A stretch of DNA of 64,000 bases from positions 1,426,001 through 1,490,000 of the forward strand of contig NZ_VFYP01000001.1 of the NCBI RefSeq assembly GCF_006443685.1, written 5' to 3'. Both the position numbers and the translations under genes were made by a program. This stretch comes from Rhizobium glycinendophyticum. GTDB lineage: Bacteria; Pseudomonadota; Alphaproteobacteria; Rhizobiales; Rhizobiaceae. The notes beneath the pieces were generated by a model. It ran no database searches. It was not told the DNA's origin and worked only from the letters and a program-made list of their open reading frames with translations. Shown here piece after piece: positions 8,827 to 18,860 of the stretch (within the stretch, counting starts at the first letter, position 1; each line of letters starts with the position of its first letter).

Positions 8827-11019
8827 ATGCGCTTGACCGATATCTCGGTGACCTGGCGTCTTGCATTTGCCCTCGCCATTCCACTGCTCGCCCTTGCAGG
8901 TCTGGCCTATGTTGAGATCGACAATACCTATGTCGCCTACGTCAACGCCCGCGAACTCGGGGTGGTCAGCAGGGACCTCGGCATTATCGGTGACCTGGTT
9001 CATATTCTGCAGTCCGAGCGTGCCGAGGCGGTAGGGCTTCTTGCTACGAAGGGGGCGCGGCATCGCACGGAACTAACAAGTGCCCGTAGCGCAGTCGACA
9101 GCAATCTGGAACTCATTGCCCGCGTCAGGGCGGATATACGGGCAGAAGGCGATCCGACGCTGACGCGCCACGAGCAGTCGCTTGAGCAGGGACTGGCCGA
9201 TCTCACGACCGTCCGTTCCAGGATCGATGCGTTCGGGATCTCTCAGAGCGAAGCCTTCACCTACTACACGGCTGTCGTCCGAAATCTGATGAACATTTCG
9301 CAGGAATTCTCGCTCGATGCCGGCGCGCGGGGCGTCGTGGGCAAGATGATGGCGTACAGCCTGTTGATGAACGCCAAGGAAGTTGCAGGTCAGGAACGCA
9401 ATCTCGGCCACAGCTTCATTGCCGACGGCAAGTTCAACGAGGCGCATTACCTCGACTTCATCGGCATGTTCGGGTCTCAGAAGTCGCTCATCAGCCAGTA
9501 TCTGGACCTCGTTCCCGAAGATGACCGAGAGCGCTATGCGGCATCTCTTCATACGCCGGATGCCGAGGCAGTCGAAAAGATCCGCGCTGCGATGATGAAG
9601 GCGGGGCTGGCAGCGGATCTCACTGGCTTTGACGAGCAGGAATGGCTTGAACGTTCAGCCAAACGCATAGAGCGGCTGAAGGAACTGGAAAACGAGACGC
9701 TGGCTACAATCATTGCCGACAGCCAGACCATCGCCGATGGCGAATACCACCACCTGCTGAAGGTGGCCGGCATCACTGGCGGTGTTCTGACGCTGGCATT
9801 CTTCCTCGCCGTGTCCCTGTCGTTGACAGTGGTACGCCCACTTCGTCGTCTCACGGCCACCATGCAGCGGCTGGCAGCCGGCGAAATTGAGGTGGATCTC
9901 ATCCAATCCGACAGCAAGGACGAAATCGGCCAGATGGGCTCCGCCGTCAGTCGCTACATCGCGCTGGCCAAGGAACGTATGTTGAAGGAGATCGCGGAGC
10001 AGGAGGAAGCCGAACGGATCAAGCGTCTTGCGGAAAAGGCGGCGGAAGAAGAGCGTGCCGCCCGGGCCGCCGAGATTGCCTTCGCGGTCGAGCAACTCGG
10101 CAAGGGGCTGGATGCTCTTTCGACGGGAGAGATTGGATTCCGCCTCCAAATCCCGTTCTCCGACACCCTGGACGCTCTGCGCACGAATTTCAACGGCTCC
10201 ATGGACCGTCTCTGCGGCATCATGGCGACCATCCGCGAGAGCACGGGCAACCTCCATGGCGGCTCGCACGAACTGCAAATAGCAACGGACGATCTGGCGC
10301 GCCGCACCGAGCGCCAGGCCGCGGCCCTTGAAGAAGCGGCAGCCTCGATCAACGAGATCACCTCAGCGCTCGGCAGCGCCGCCAAGCGTGCCGACGAAGC
10401 GGGCAGCCTGGTGAAGGAGGCAACTCATACGGCCCAGCATTCCGGCTCGGTGGTCGGCGAAACCGTGACCGCCATGCACCATATCGAACAGTCCTCGGGC
10501 CAGATCGGGCAGATTATCGGTGTGATCGATGAGATCGCCTTCCAGACCAATCTTCTGGCCTTGAATGCGGGCGTCGAAGCGGCCCGTGCCGGCGAAAGCG
10601 GCCGTGGGTTTGCCGTGGTCGCCCAGGAGGTCCGCGAACTTGCGCAACGTTCAGCCACCGCCGCCCGTGAAATCAAGGCGCTGATTTCCCGCTCCACCCA
10701 GGAAGTCGCAGCCGGTGTTCGCCTCGTGCATGAGACCGGGGAAACCTTGCGAGGGATCGAAGACTTTGTCCAGAAGATCAACGAGCGGGTGACGGCCATC
10801 GTCTCCTCCGCCCATGAGCAGAAGGCGGCGCTGGAGGAGATCAGTCACGCGGTGAGCCAGATGGACCAGGTGACGCAACAGAATGCGGCGATGGTGGAAC
10901 AGGCGAGTGCTGCGACCTCAAGCGTTGCGACGGAAGCCGATCGTCTGAATGCCCAGATTGCCATGTTCCGGCTGCCGAACGAGCGAGCAGCATCCTCATC
11001 CAACCGTCATGCGGCGTAG
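8827..11019 (+). CDS. Methyl-accepting chemotaxis protein with NIT sensor domain
   Basis: A 730-residue chemoreceptor. The ATG at 8827 has GGAG 6 bases upstream; an in-frame TTG at 8767 is less likely. Layout: N-terminal transmembrane helix ([20 protein letters not shown]), a long helical periplasmic region from about 40 to 305 that looks like a nitrate/nitrite-sensing (NIT) domain ([21 protein letters not shown]), a second transmembrane helix near 312-335, HAMP, and a C-terminal signalling domain. The CheA/CheW-contact hairpin reads [19 protein letters not shown]. There is no C-terminal CheR-binding pentapeptide. The ligand (nitrate or nitrite) is inferred from domain type only. Confidence 0.87.
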   Translation: MRLTDISVTWRLAFALAIPLLALAGLAYVEIDNTYVAYVNARELGVVSRDLGIIGDLVHILQSERAEAVGLLATKGARHRTELTSARSAVDSNLELIARVRADIRAEGDPTLTRHEQSLEQGLADLTTVRSRIDAFGISQSEAFTYYTAVVRNLMNISQEFSLDAGARGVVGKMMAYSLLMNAKEVAGQERNLGHSFIADGKFNEAHYLDFIGMFGSQKSLISQYLDLVPEDDRERYAASLHTPDAEAVEKIRAAMMKAGLAADLTGFDEQEWLERSAKRIERLKELENETLATIIADSQTIADGEYHHLLKVAGITGGVLTLAFFLAVSLSLTVVRPLRRLTATMQRLAAGEIEVDLIQSDSKDEIGQMGSAVSRYIALAKERMLKEIAEQEEAERIKRLAEKAAEEERAARAAEIAFAVEQLGKGLDALSTGEIGFRLQIPFSDTLDALRTNFNGSMDRLCGIMATIRESTGNLHGGSHELQIATDDLARRTERQAAALEEAAASINEITSALGSAAKRADEAGSLVKEATHTAQHSGSVVGETVTAMHHIEQSSGQIGQIIGVIDEIAFQTNLLALNAGVEAARAGESGRGFAVVAQEVRELAQRSATAAREIKALISRSTQEVAAGVRLVHETGETLRGIEDFVQKINERVTAIVSSAHEQKAALEEISHAVSQMDQVTQQNAAMVEQASAATSSVATEADRLNAQIAMFRLPNERAASSSNRHAA

Positions 11020-11028
11020 AGCGTCTCC

Positions 11029-11856
11029 TCAGAGGAGATTGGCGAGGCGGCAGAACTCGTCGACGCTGAGCGTTTCCGCGCGCCGTTGAGGGTCGATTTC
11101 GGCGCGGGCAAGCAGAGCCTCGCCGCCGATCGATTTGACACTCTGCCGCAGCATCTTGCGCCGCTGCCCGAAGGCTGCGGTTGTCACGCGCTCCAGCTTG
11201 GCAGGATCGCAGGGCAGGGGATTGAGGCGCGGCTCTAGATGAACGACGGTAGAGGTCACCTTGGGTGGTGGGGTGAATGCCTGGGGCGGGATATCGAACG
11301 CCATGTGCGCTTCCGTGCGCCAACCGCAGAGAACGCCCAGACGGCCGTAATGATTGTCGTCCTCGCGGGCCACAATCCGCTGGCCGACCTCCTTCTGGAA
11401 CATCAGCGTCAGCGAAGACCAAAAGGGCGGCCACTGGCGCGGCAAGAGCCAGTTGACCAGCAATTGGGTGCCGACATTGTAGGGGAGGTTGGCAATGATC
11501 TTGACGGGTTTGCCGTTTGCCAGCGCCTCGAAATCGGTCTTCAGCGCATCACCCTCGATGACCTCGAGCCGACCCGGATAATGGGCCTGGACTTCGGCCA
11601 GAGCCGCAAGGCAGCGCGCGTCCCGTTCGACAGCGATCACCTTGGCGGCACCGAGCGCCAGGATCGCGCGCGTCAGACCGCCCGGGCCCGGGCCGATCTC
11701 GAACACGGTTGCCCCTTCGAGCGAGCCGGCTGTCCGAGCCACTTTCTGGGTCAGATTGAGGTCGAGGATGAAATTCTGGCCAAGCGATTTCTTCGCGTCG
11801 AGCCCATGCCGTGCGATCACGTCGCGGAGGGGCGGCAGCCCGTCGAGTGCGGCCAT
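11029..11856 (-). CDS. rsmA: 16S rRNA dimethyladenosine transferase (RsmA/KsgA)
   Basis: RsmA dimethylates two adjacent adenines in helix 45 of 16S rRNA late in small-subunit assembly; its loss gives kasugamycin resistance. The 275-residue protein shows [11 protein letters not shown] near the N-terminus, the SAM-binding [10 protein letters not shown] and the catalytic NLPYN motif. Its start overlaps the pdxA stop as TGATG, so the two are translationally coupled at the end of the lptF-to-rsmA operon. Confidence 0.96.
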   Translation of the reverse strand: MAALDGLPPLRDVIARHGLDAKKSLGQNFILDLNLTQKVARTAGSLEGATVFEIGPGPGGLTRAILALGAAKVIAVERDARCLAALAEVQAHYPGRLEVIEGDALKTDFEALANGKPVKIIANLPYNVGTQLLVNWLLPRQWPPFWSSLTLMFQKEVGQRIVAREDDNHYGRLGVLCGWRTEAHMAFDIPPQAFTPPPKVTSTVVHLEPRLNPLPCDPAKLERVTTAAFGQRRKMLRQSVKSIGGEALLARAEIDPQRRAETLSVDEFCRLANLL

Positions 11857-12878
11857 CAGACGGATTCTTTCGAGGATTGGCTCATTGCATCTGCCACCCT
11901 GAGCGCCGCAACGAGACTTTGCTCGCGGGCGAGCCCGGTGCCGGCGAGACCGAAGGCGGTGCCGTGGTCGGGCGAGGTGCGAATGAAGGGCAAACCGAGG
12001 GTGACATTGACGCTGTCGTCGAAACCCAGGGCCTTTGCCGGGATCAGTGCCTGGTCGTGATACATGCAGATCGCGACGTCATAGCGGCCGCGCGCCTCGT
12101 CGTGGAACATGGTGTCGGCCGGCAAGGGGCCAAAAGCATCAATGCCCTCGTCGCGCAGACGGCGAATGGCAGGCATGATCACATCCTGGTCTTCAAGGCC
12201 GATCGCCCCATCTTCACCGGCATGCGGATTGAGCCCTGCAACGGCTAGACGAGGACTGGAGAGGCCAAACCGGCGGCTGAGATCGTTCGCCACGATCCGG
12301 CCGGTCTCGACGATAAGGCTTTCCGTCAGCGCTTCCGGCACATCCTTGATTGGAATGTGAATGGTGACCGGAACCGCGCGGAGCTTTGGCCCTGCCAGCA
12401 TCATCACCGGCTTGACTGTCTGGCCGGTTGCCCGCTGTGCGAGATCTGCGAGAAATTCTGTATGGCCCGGAAAGCCGAAGCCAGCTTCGTAGAGCACGGA
12501 CTTGGCGATGGGATTGGTGACGACCGCGCGCGTGCGTCCCCCAAGGGTCAGCGCAACTGCCGTCTCGATTGCAGAGATCGTGCCGCGCGCATTGGCGACA
12601 TGGGGCTTGCCGGCAAGCACGTCTGTGCCGGTGGCGATGGGCAAGACCGGAAGCTTGTCCGCAAACAGCGCTGCTGCGCCCTCTGCATCTGTCTCCCCGA
12701 TCGCAACGTCAAGATCGAGCACACGTGCCCGGACCTTCAGCACCTCGGGATCACCGACATAGAGAAAGGCCGGCAGTCCCAACGCCGTCCGCCGTGCGAA
12801 AGCCTGAAGTGCAATGTCGGGCCCGATACCGGCGGGATCGCCTTGGCTCAGCGCAAGCGGAAGAACGGCGTCGGTCAT
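11856..12878 (-). CDS. pdxA: 4-hydroxythreonine-4-phosphate dehydrogenase
   Basis: PdxA oxidises 4-phosphohydroxy-L-threonine in pyridoxal-phosphate synthesis. The 340-residue protein has the N-terminal [14 protein letters not shown] motif, the metal-binding histidine region GHTEFLAD, and the later [10 protein letters not shown] and [11 protein letters not shown] motifs, which supply metal and cofactor ligands. It lies 16 bp after surA and overlaps rsmA by one base, the usual surA-pdxA-rsmA arrangement. Confidence 0.96.
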   Translation of the reverse strand: MTDAVLPLALSQGDPAGIGPDIALQAFARRTALGLPAFLYVGDPEVLKVRARVLDLDVAIGETDAEGAAALFADKLPVLPIATGTDVLAGKPHVANARGTISAIETAVALTLGGRTRAVVTNPIAKSVLYEAGFGFPGHTEFLADLAQRATGQTVKPVMMLAGPKLRAVPVTIHIPIKDVPEALTESLIVETGRIVANDLSRRFGLSSPRLAVAGLNPHAGEDGAIGLEDQDVIMPAIRRLRDEGIDAFGPLPADTMFHDEARGRYDVAICMYHDQALIPAKALGFDDSVNVTLGLPFIRTSPDHGTAFGLAGTGLAREQSLVAALRVADAMSQSSKESV

Positions 12879-12894
12879 GTCTCGGCCTTCTGCC

Positions 12895-13842
12895 TTACTG
12901 CATTACGATCTGGGCCTTAGAGCGGAGATCTTCCAGATACTTGGCCGCATTCGGGTTTTCCCCGTCCTTCTTTTCCTTGCCGATATCCTCGGCACGGAAA
13001 ACGATTTCTGCAGCAACGTCGTCCGAGACCTGGCGCTGGTTGCAAATCGCGAGATATTCCACCCCACGCTCTGTGACGCGGGTCGCCGTTGTTCCGCCAC
13101 TCGCTTTTTCGATCAGAGGCTTCCATTCGGGCGGCAGTTCCGGCTCAAGCACCCGGCCCAGATTGCGGATCGACACGTCGAGATAATTCTTGGCAAACTG
13201 CATCGCCTGATCGCAGCCCGGGAAAGAGGCGCGGGACTTTTCGGCCTCCGCCTTGCGCTTGCCGACAATACCCTTCTTCGACGCGGGAACGACGAAGATC
13301 ACCTGCTTCAGCATGTATTCTGTGGTGACAGGCTTCTGCTTGTTTTCGAGCAGGCGTGTGACCAGGTCCTGGTTCGAGAGCTTGCTGCCCGCGCCTGCCC
13401 CATAACGGGCATTCACGAGGCGTGGCCAGCTCATCGATACGGCGATGAAGGCTTTGAAATGCGCGGCGGTGACTCCTGCACGGTCAAGGATCGTGTTGAG
13501 CTGCTCGACCGACATCTTGTTGGACGCGGCGAAGCGGGCGAAAGACGCATCGACGTCCGCCGTGCTGACCGACATGCCGACACGGGCGATTTCGTCGCGC
13601 TTCAGGACTTCGTCGACCAGTTCTTGCTTGGCCATCTTCTGCAGATTGCCGGTCTTGCGCTGCAGGCGCAGGAAGGCCACACGATGGGCAAGGTCTCCAC
13701 TCGTGATCGCGGTCTTGTTGACCACCGCGACAACCGAGGTCGCAGCCATGGCCTGGCTGCCGAGGGGCGCCGGGGACACGCTGAGCGACAAAGCAATGAC
13801 GCCGGCGACCAAAAGGCTGATGCCGTTTTTCGCTTGAGCCAT
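12895..13842 (-). CDS. surA: Periplasmic SurA-like chaperone / peptidyl-prolyl isomerase
   Basis: SurA escorts outer-membrane proteins, notably LptD, across the periplasm. I place the start at the ATG at 13842 (315 residues) because GAAAGGATGTGAG precedes it and a signal peptide follows ([20 protein letters not shown], cleavage near QAMA-ATS). The N-terminal SurA chaperone fold is recognisable ([20 protein letters not shown]). The C-terminal part is shorter than in enteric SurA, with at most one parvulin-like domain, as in other rhizobia. It lies between lptD and pdxA. Confidence 0.88.
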   Translation of the reverse strand: MAQAKNGISLLVAGVIALSLSVSPAPLGSQAMAATSVVAVVNKTAITSGDLAHRVAFLRLQRKTGNLQKMAKQELVDEVLKRDEIARVGMSVSTADVDASFARFAASNKMSVEQLNTILDRAGVTAAHFKAFIAVSMSWPRLVNARYGAGAGSKLSNQDLVTRLLENKQKPVTTEYMLKQVIFVVPASKKGIVGKRKAEAEKSRASFPGCDQAMQFAKNYLDVSIRNLGRVLEPELPPEWKPLIEKASGGTTATRVTERGVEYLAICNQRQVSDDVAAEIVFRAEDIGKEKKDGENPNAAKYLEDLRSKAQIVMQ

Positions 13843-13906
13843 CTCACATCCTTTCTCCGGACAAACAGGAATTTGCCGGACGTTCTTCATCATACGGATC
13901 TTAAAC

Positions 13907-13936
13907 TGCCGCATGGTTTGTACAATCCATGCGGCA
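13907..13936. promoter_or_regulatory. 30-bp near-perfect palindrome between lptD and surA
   Basis: Arms TGCCGCATGG (13907-13916) and CCATGCGGCA (13927-13936) match perfectly. The centre TTGTACAA is itself palindromic, leaving one mismatched pair over 30 bp. In the minus-strand transcript it would form a long stem between the lptD stop and the surA start. A short GTTTAA follows, so it could be a weak terminator or mRNA-processing structure, or a protein-binding site. Confidence 0.5.
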
Positions 13937-13966
13937 AAACAATGACTCTGCGCGAAGCCGCCGAGA

Positions 13967-16303
13967 TCAGTTGGCCGAGACGTCGCTGAGCTTTACCTCG
14001 CCGAGCGTACGGAACACCAGCCTGCCGCCGATCGTCCAGTCGTTCGCGGTCTCGTCGTCCGGGTCGGTCTTGTCCGAGTAGAAGAGCGACAGCGTCGTGC
14101 ATTCGTCCGCATACGAGATCCCGACGCTGCGCCGGTTGAAGGCATTCGAGTCGATATCGTAGTTGACCGAACCGAAGACCGACCAGGACTGATTCAGCTT
14201 GATCGTTGAGCTGGATGCGATCGTCTGGTTATTGTCGTCGAAACTGTATTCCGGACGGGCAGCGACCTGGGAGAAAGTAACGCTCGTCGAGAGACGGTCG
14301 TTCGCATAGGTCGCATTCAAGTCCGTCCGCCGAAGCGCCAGGGTCTTCTCGTCCAGCCGAACGCCGGTGCTGAGCGACAGGCCCATGGGCAGCTCGATGC
14401 CCGCCGAAGCGACGAAGTCCGAGACGTCGGTTTCGAGGCCGGAGTCGGAGCCGACGGCCAGTAGGTCGTCGGTCGCATAGGAGTTCAGACCGGCCAGATG
14501 ATAGGACTGGCCCATAACGGCGCGAAGCCCGATGCCGTTGTCGAGGCTACCCGTATAACGCAAGCCGACATTGGCGCGCGTGCCACCTTCGACCCGGTCG
14601 AAGCCCGAGAACTTGTTGCGCGAGAACAGGTTGCTCGCATCGAAGACAAGGCTCTGGGCATCTTCATTGGGAAGTTCGCCGGCCAGTTGTTCGTCATTGC
14701 GGGCATAGATCTGGGCGATCGGCTCGATGATGTGCGTGCTGTTGCCCATCGTCACGAGCCAAGGATAGCGCAGCTCGACGCCAGCGGTCAGCATGTAACG
14801 GGTCGGAGCATCGTCGGAGGTGAAGTTGCCTGTGTAATCTGTAGGCGCGTCCATGGCGAGACCGTAGACATCGCCGCGCGCTGCCAGCAATGGTGTGATC
14901 TGCAGGCCACCCGGACCGTCAATGGTCCGCTCCCACTCCAGTTCGCCCGTCAAGCGGTTCATGTTGCCTTTCAGGCCACGATAAAGGTCGTTTCCGGGGA
15001 CCCCATCCGTGTTAACTGCCTCCTCGGAGAAGCGCGAAAGGGACGTGAAGTTCATCGTGCCCGACAACTGCCCCCCGGCAACGAGCTCCGGTGCATAATA
15101 GCTGTAGTCGATGACCGGCAAGACGGTCGCCTGCTTCTTCTCGGCCGTATCGTTGATGTCGGCATCCTGCACGTCGAAATAATAGCCGCGCATGTCGAAG
15201 AAGTTCCGATCACCTTTGCCGGTCAGATAGACCGTATTGGTGTTCGTCGAATTGTTGAGGCCTTCGATCGCATAGGTACGCGCAAAGTTGTTGTCCGACT
15301 GGAACATGACATCCCAGCCGAAGCTCCAGCGCGGGTTGATCTTGAAATCACCCTTGGAGGCAATCAGCCCACGGACGTCCTGCGCAGAGTCACTGGTGTT
15401 TGCAGTGAACGCTTCACTGTCCATCTGGCTAATGCCGGCGACGCGCAAGTTTGCTTCGCCCTTTTCGAACCGCTGGCGGATCTCACCCTCCAGCAGAAGA
15501 CCCTGCTTGGTGAAGCCCGTGGCAGTCACCGTCGCATCACGGTCGGGCGCAATGGCGATGTAGTACGGGACAGCAATGCCGAAGCCGACATTTTCGCCCG
15601 ACTTGAATTCCGGGAACAAAAAGCCGGACTTCCGCTTTACCGTATTGTCGGGAACTTCGATGAAAGGAAGCGTCGCGAGCGAGTGGCCGAAGAGCTCGAA
15701 CCGTGCCTTTTCCAGTCGCACCGTATGCTTCTTGCCGTCCTGGATAACCCGTTCAGCCTTCACCTGCCAGATCGGAGGACGAGAGGGATTTTCCGCGCAG
15801 GGCAGGCAAGCCGTATAGACGCCCTTGTGCAGGATCATCTGGGTTCCGCCGACGCGCTCCGCGCTTTCGGCGACAAGACGGGTGTTGTCGTTGGTTTCGA
15901 CACGCAACGACTTGAGGAAGCCGTCGGAGAAGTTGTCGGTAACGTCGAGCGAGTCCGCATAGATGCGGTTGCCGGTCGGCTCCACCAGTTCGATATTGCC
16001 GGCGGCCGTGACGCGCCCGGTCTTCTGGTCGTAGACGACCTGACGGGCGACCATCTGGTAGCCGTTGTAATTGATCTGCACCGCACCGCTCGCCACGACG
16101 CGTTCGGCGTCGCGGTCGTAGAGCAGTTCATTGGCTGCGAGGAGGAGTTTCGCGTCTTCAGGCATTGCTTCGGAACCGGTACCCGGCACCGACAGGCTTT
16201 GTGCATGCACGACGGGCGCAGGGAGCGACAAAGCGCACACAGCGACACCGGTCAGCAGGGCTACGGTGAGCCTCCTGATATTCGCGCGGTCTTTTACCGC
16301 CAC
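13967..16303 (-). CDS. lptD: LPS-assembly protein LptD
   Basis: LptD is the outer-membrane barrel that inserts lipopolysaccharide into the outer leaflet. The 778-residue protein starts with GTG at 16303, with AAGGAGG 6-7 bases upstream. It has a signal peptide (residues about 1-34, ending VVHAQS), an N-terminal OstA/LptA-like beta-jellyroll (LLLAANELLYDRDAERVVASG), and a long C-terminal barrel. The start overlaps the lptG stop by one base (TAGTG), which ties LptD synthesis to that of the inner-membrane permease. Confidence 0.95.
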   Translation of the reverse strand: MAVKDRANIRRLTVALLTGVAVCALSLPAPVVHAQSLSVPGTGSEAMPEDAKLLLAANELLYDRDAERVVASGAVQINYNGYQMVARQVVYDQKTGRVTAAGNIELVEPTGNRIYADSLDVTDNFSDGFLKSLRVETNDNTRLVAESAERVGGTQMILHKGVYTACLPCAENPSRPPIWQVKAERVIQDGKKHTVRLEKARFELFGHSLATLPFIEVPDNTVKRKSGFLFPEFKSGENVGFGIAVPYYIAIAPDRDATVTATGFTKQGLLLEGEIRQRFEKGEANLRVAGISQMDSEAFTANTSDSAQDVRGLIASKGDFKINPRWSFGWDVMFQSDNNFARTYAIEGLNNSTNTNTVYLTGKGDRNFFDMRGYYFDVQDADINDTAEKKQATVLPVIDYSYYAPELVAGGQLSGTMNFTSLSRFSEEAVNTDGVPGNDLYRGLKGNMNRLTGELEWERTIDGPGGLQITPLLAARGDVYGLAMDAPTDYTGNFTSDDAPTRYMLTAGVELRYPWLVTMGNSTHIIEPIAQIYARNDEQLAGELPNEDAQSLVFDASNLFSRNKFSGFDRVEGGTRANVGLRYTGSLDNGIGLRAVMGQSYHLAGLNSYATDDLLAVGSDSGLETDVSDFVASAGIELPMGLSLSTGVRLDEKTLALRRTDLNATYANDRLSTSVTFSQVAARPEYSFDDNNQTIASSSTIKLNQSWSVFGSVNYDIDSNAFNRRSVGISYADECTTLSLFYSDKTDPDDETANDWTIGGRLVFRTLGEVKLSDVSAN

Positions 16304-17385
16304 TAACCATCCTCCTTGTGAAGCAGAATCGTTGCCCCCAATGCCATCGCTACGACAACTGGTACCCAGGCCGCAACATACGGCGGCATGACGCCGCTGC
16401 TTCCGAATGCCCTGACGAGCACTGTCACAACATAAAGCACGAAGCCTGACAATATTCCACCGAGAATCACCGACCTGGATTGGTTGATCCGGCTGAATTT
16501 GAGGGAAACGGTTGCGGCGATCAGTGTCATTGCAATCATCAGGAACGGCAATGACAAGAGCGAGTGAAACTGCGTTTCGAGCGCATGGGGCGACAGGCCG
16601 AATGACCGGGCGACCTCAATTTTTCGAAAAAGATCATAAAAAGCAACACTATCCGGCTGGACCAGTCGCTGCTGTACGAATTCGGCATTCAGGTTGGTCG
16701 GCACCCGCGTCTCGGCCAGCCTCTTCTGGATCTCGCCGGGACGGTTCTCCGTCACGTCGGTAAGAAGCCAGTAACCATCTTTCAACGTCGCTGTGCGTGC
16801 ATCCTGCCGAAGGACGATTCGGCCCTCCTTGTCGAAATGCAACAGCACGGCGTCCATGAGCAGCGTTCCGTCCTCCAGAACGGTGTTGGCGCCGATGGCC
16901 ACATCCACATCGCCGCTGCTTTGGCGAAGCCACGGAATGGGGGCGGGTTTGCTTCGGTCCGCCGTCTCGCGCCAGTCGGACTGGATTTGCGCACTCTGCC
17001 GCTGCCCCCAGGCAGCAAGCGGGTTGATGATCAGCGTCGTAGCGAGCCCGATCAAGGCCGCCCCGATCAGGAACGGCGCCATGAACTGCCAGACCGAAAT
17101 GCCGGCCGCTCGGGCCACGACAAGTTCGGATTTGCGATTGAAGCTGATCAGCGTCGCCATGCCGACGAAAAGGCCGATGAAGGGAACCGTCTGCTGCAGG
17201 ATAAGCGGCAGGCGTAGTGCCGTCAGGAATAGGACGCCGCCAAGTGAATATCCGGGCAGACCGTCGAAGCGCCCAGAGGTTTCCGTGAAGTCGATGAGGT
17301 AGGTAATGCCGATGACGCCGAGGAAGAACCACAGCGCCGTCATCATGTAGCGGCGGAAGAAGTAGAGGCCGAGGGTGCGGATCAT
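16303..17385 (-). CDS. lptG: LPS export permease LptG
   Basis: LptG is one of two inner-membrane permease subunits of the LptB2FG transporter that pulls LPS out of the inner membrane. The 360-residue protein shows the YjgP/YjgQ layout: N-terminal transmembrane helices (residues about 12-110), a periplasmic beta-jellyroll in the middle, and three C-terminal helices. The RTLGLYFFRRY start and the SELVVARAAGIS coupling-helix segment are characteristic. It overlaps lptF by 4 bp and lptD by 1 bp. The ATPase LptB is not in this window. Confidence 0.94.
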   Translation of the reverse strand: MIRTLGLYFFRRYMMTALWFFLGVIGITYLIDFTETSGRFDGLPGYSLGGVLFLTALRLPLILQQTVPFIGLFVGMATLISFNRKSELVVARAAGISVWQFMAPFLIGAALIGLATTLIINPLAAWGQRQSAQIQSDWRETADRSKPAPIPWLRQSSGDVDVAIGANTVLEDGTLLMDAVLLHFDKEGRIVLRQDARTATLKDGYWLLTDVTENRPGEIQKRLAETRVPTNLNAEFVQQRLVQPDSVAFYDLFRKIEVARSFGLSPHALETQFHSLLSLPFLMIAMTLIAATVSLKFSRINQSRSVILGGILSGFVLYVVTVLVRAFGSSGVMPPYVAAWVPVVVAMALGATILLHKEDG

Positions 17386-18548
17386 GCAGCACTCCCCGCA
17401 TTGGGGCCCATGCGCTTGCGAGCGGCCGAAACGGCGTTGCCTACCATTCGCGACACGGGGGATGGAAGAGCCGGCCGTTTGTCGGCCATCAGGTAGAACA
17501 GGGACGCGCCACCGGCGACGAGGGGGACGGCATACTGCGTGAGCACGAAACTTGCATCGCGCTCCGCGAGAGTTGTCGCGTAATTGTGCATCCAGAACAT
17601 CGTCAGCGCCATGATCAGGGCCGACACCATGGGGTGCAGATGGGCCTCGCGATGCGAGCGCGCATCGCCGCAGAACATCAGTGAAATCAGCGTCACGACG
17701 ATCGGAAACAGTGCGGAGCTGATGCGGCGGTGATACTCGGCCCGGTAGTCGCCCGGTTTGCGCTTGAATTCCGCATCCATGGGGTCTGGATCGAACAATT
17801 CTGTCAGCGACTTGTCCTTGGCACCGTAGCGGGTCTGGCCGCGCTGTTCGGACAATTCCGAGAGGTCGAAGGCATAGCGGTCGAAGCGGATGACGGTCAC
17901 GTCGCCGGTCGGCGCCTTCCGCTGCACTTCGCCATCCTGCATGATCAGCGTCTTGCCGCTTTCGTCGACGGCGCCTTCCCGAGCGTAATAGATCATCTGC
18001 GAACTGGGATCGCGGGAATCGGCGATCAGAAGGCCCTTCAGGCCGCGGCCGGACTGCCGCTGAGTTATCTGCACATAGAGCCCGTCTTCGATCTTGCGGA
18101 ATGTCTTTTCCTCAATGACCGACGACAGGAGGTCCGCATACGCCGTGGATATCATCGTGCGGACACTCACCCGCATCGCTGGCTCCACATAGCTCACCAT
18201 GAAGAAGGAAAAGACCGTGAGCCCGATGCCGAGCAGGATCAGCGGCCGGCGAATCGTCGAGCGCGATGCTCCGGCCGCGTCGACCACGGCAAGTTCGGAA
18301 TCATTGTTCATCGTCGTCAGCGTCTGGGTGATCCCGATCACCAGCGCAAACGGCAGCACCGTCGAAACCAGCGTCGGCAGGATCATCGTCGCGAGCTTCA
18401 TGAAAGAGCCGACCGACTGGCCGCTGTCTGTCACGAGGTTGATACGCTGCAATACCTGCGTGGTCCAGATGATCGCCAGCACCGGCATAAGGGCCGTGAG
18501 GAACATCAGGACGACACGTCGCAGGATGTATTGTTCGAGTATCTTCAT
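17382..18548 (-). CDS. lptF: LPS export permease LptF
   Basis: LptF is the partner permease of LptG. The 388-residue protein starts with the typical MKILEQYILRRV helix and shares the layout of paired membrane bundles around a periplasmic jellyroll. The coupling segment NNDSELAVVDAAGAS contacts the LptB ATPase in homologues. It is the first gene of the operon; its promoter must lie in the 312-bp divergent gap shared with pepA. Confidence 0.94.
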   Translation of the reverse strand: MKILEQYILRRVVLMFLTALMPVLAIIWTTQVLQRINLVTDSGQSVGSFMKLATMILPTLVSTVLPFALVIGITQTLTTMNNDSELAVVDAAGASRSTIRRPLILLGIGLTVFSFFMVSYVEPAMRVSVRTMISTAYADLLSSVIEEKTFRKIEDGLYVQITQRQSGRGLKGLLIADSRDPSSQMIYYAREGAVDESGKTLIMQDGEVQRKAPTGDVTVIRFDRYAFDLSELSEQRGQTRYGAKDKSLTELFDPDPMDAEFKRKPGDYRAEYHRRISSALFPIVVTLISLMFCGDARSHREAHLHPMVSALIMALTMFWMHNYATTLAERDASFVLTQYAVPLVAGGASLFYLMADKRPALPSPVSRMVGNAVSAARKRMGPNAGSAA

Positions 18549-18860
18549 GCGGTTCCCTGGCGCCCCTGCAAAAACGCGCGAAGGGCCGATGACGAGCTTC
18601 TCTACGACGCTTGCGGCGATTTGGCGACGGACGAGCGAGATTTTCCCCTGCTTCGAGTTCCGTTTTTTTGGTCAACCGCGACAAAACGGACACGCTGTCG
18701 GAAATCGTCCGCCCCTAGTCGCTCAGCATTTGGAGCAGCAAAGCCGTTGAACTCCGCATTCCGGGGACTGCGACAACAAAGAACAGCGACTGTCTTGCCA
18801 TCGTGATCGAAAAGACCATGATCGGTTCCTTCATTTACACAGACGCCAGGATTGATTTTC
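18549..18860. other. Divergent intergenic region lptF/pepA
   Basis: This 312-bp stretch separates the divergent lptF and pepA genes and must hold promoters for both. I see no convincing gene, long repeat or classic promoter match in it; the short open frames lack ribosome-binding sites and are not convincing. Confidence 0.5.

Noticed and set aside
12814-13989. Plus-strand open frame opposite surA
   Set aside because: It is antisense to the chaperone gene, with no motif and no good ribosome-binding site.
14498-16306. Long plus-strand open frame (602 residues) opposite lptD
   Set aside because: It is antisense to a clear LptD gene; it has the biased composition of a mirrored high-GC gene and no recognisable domain.
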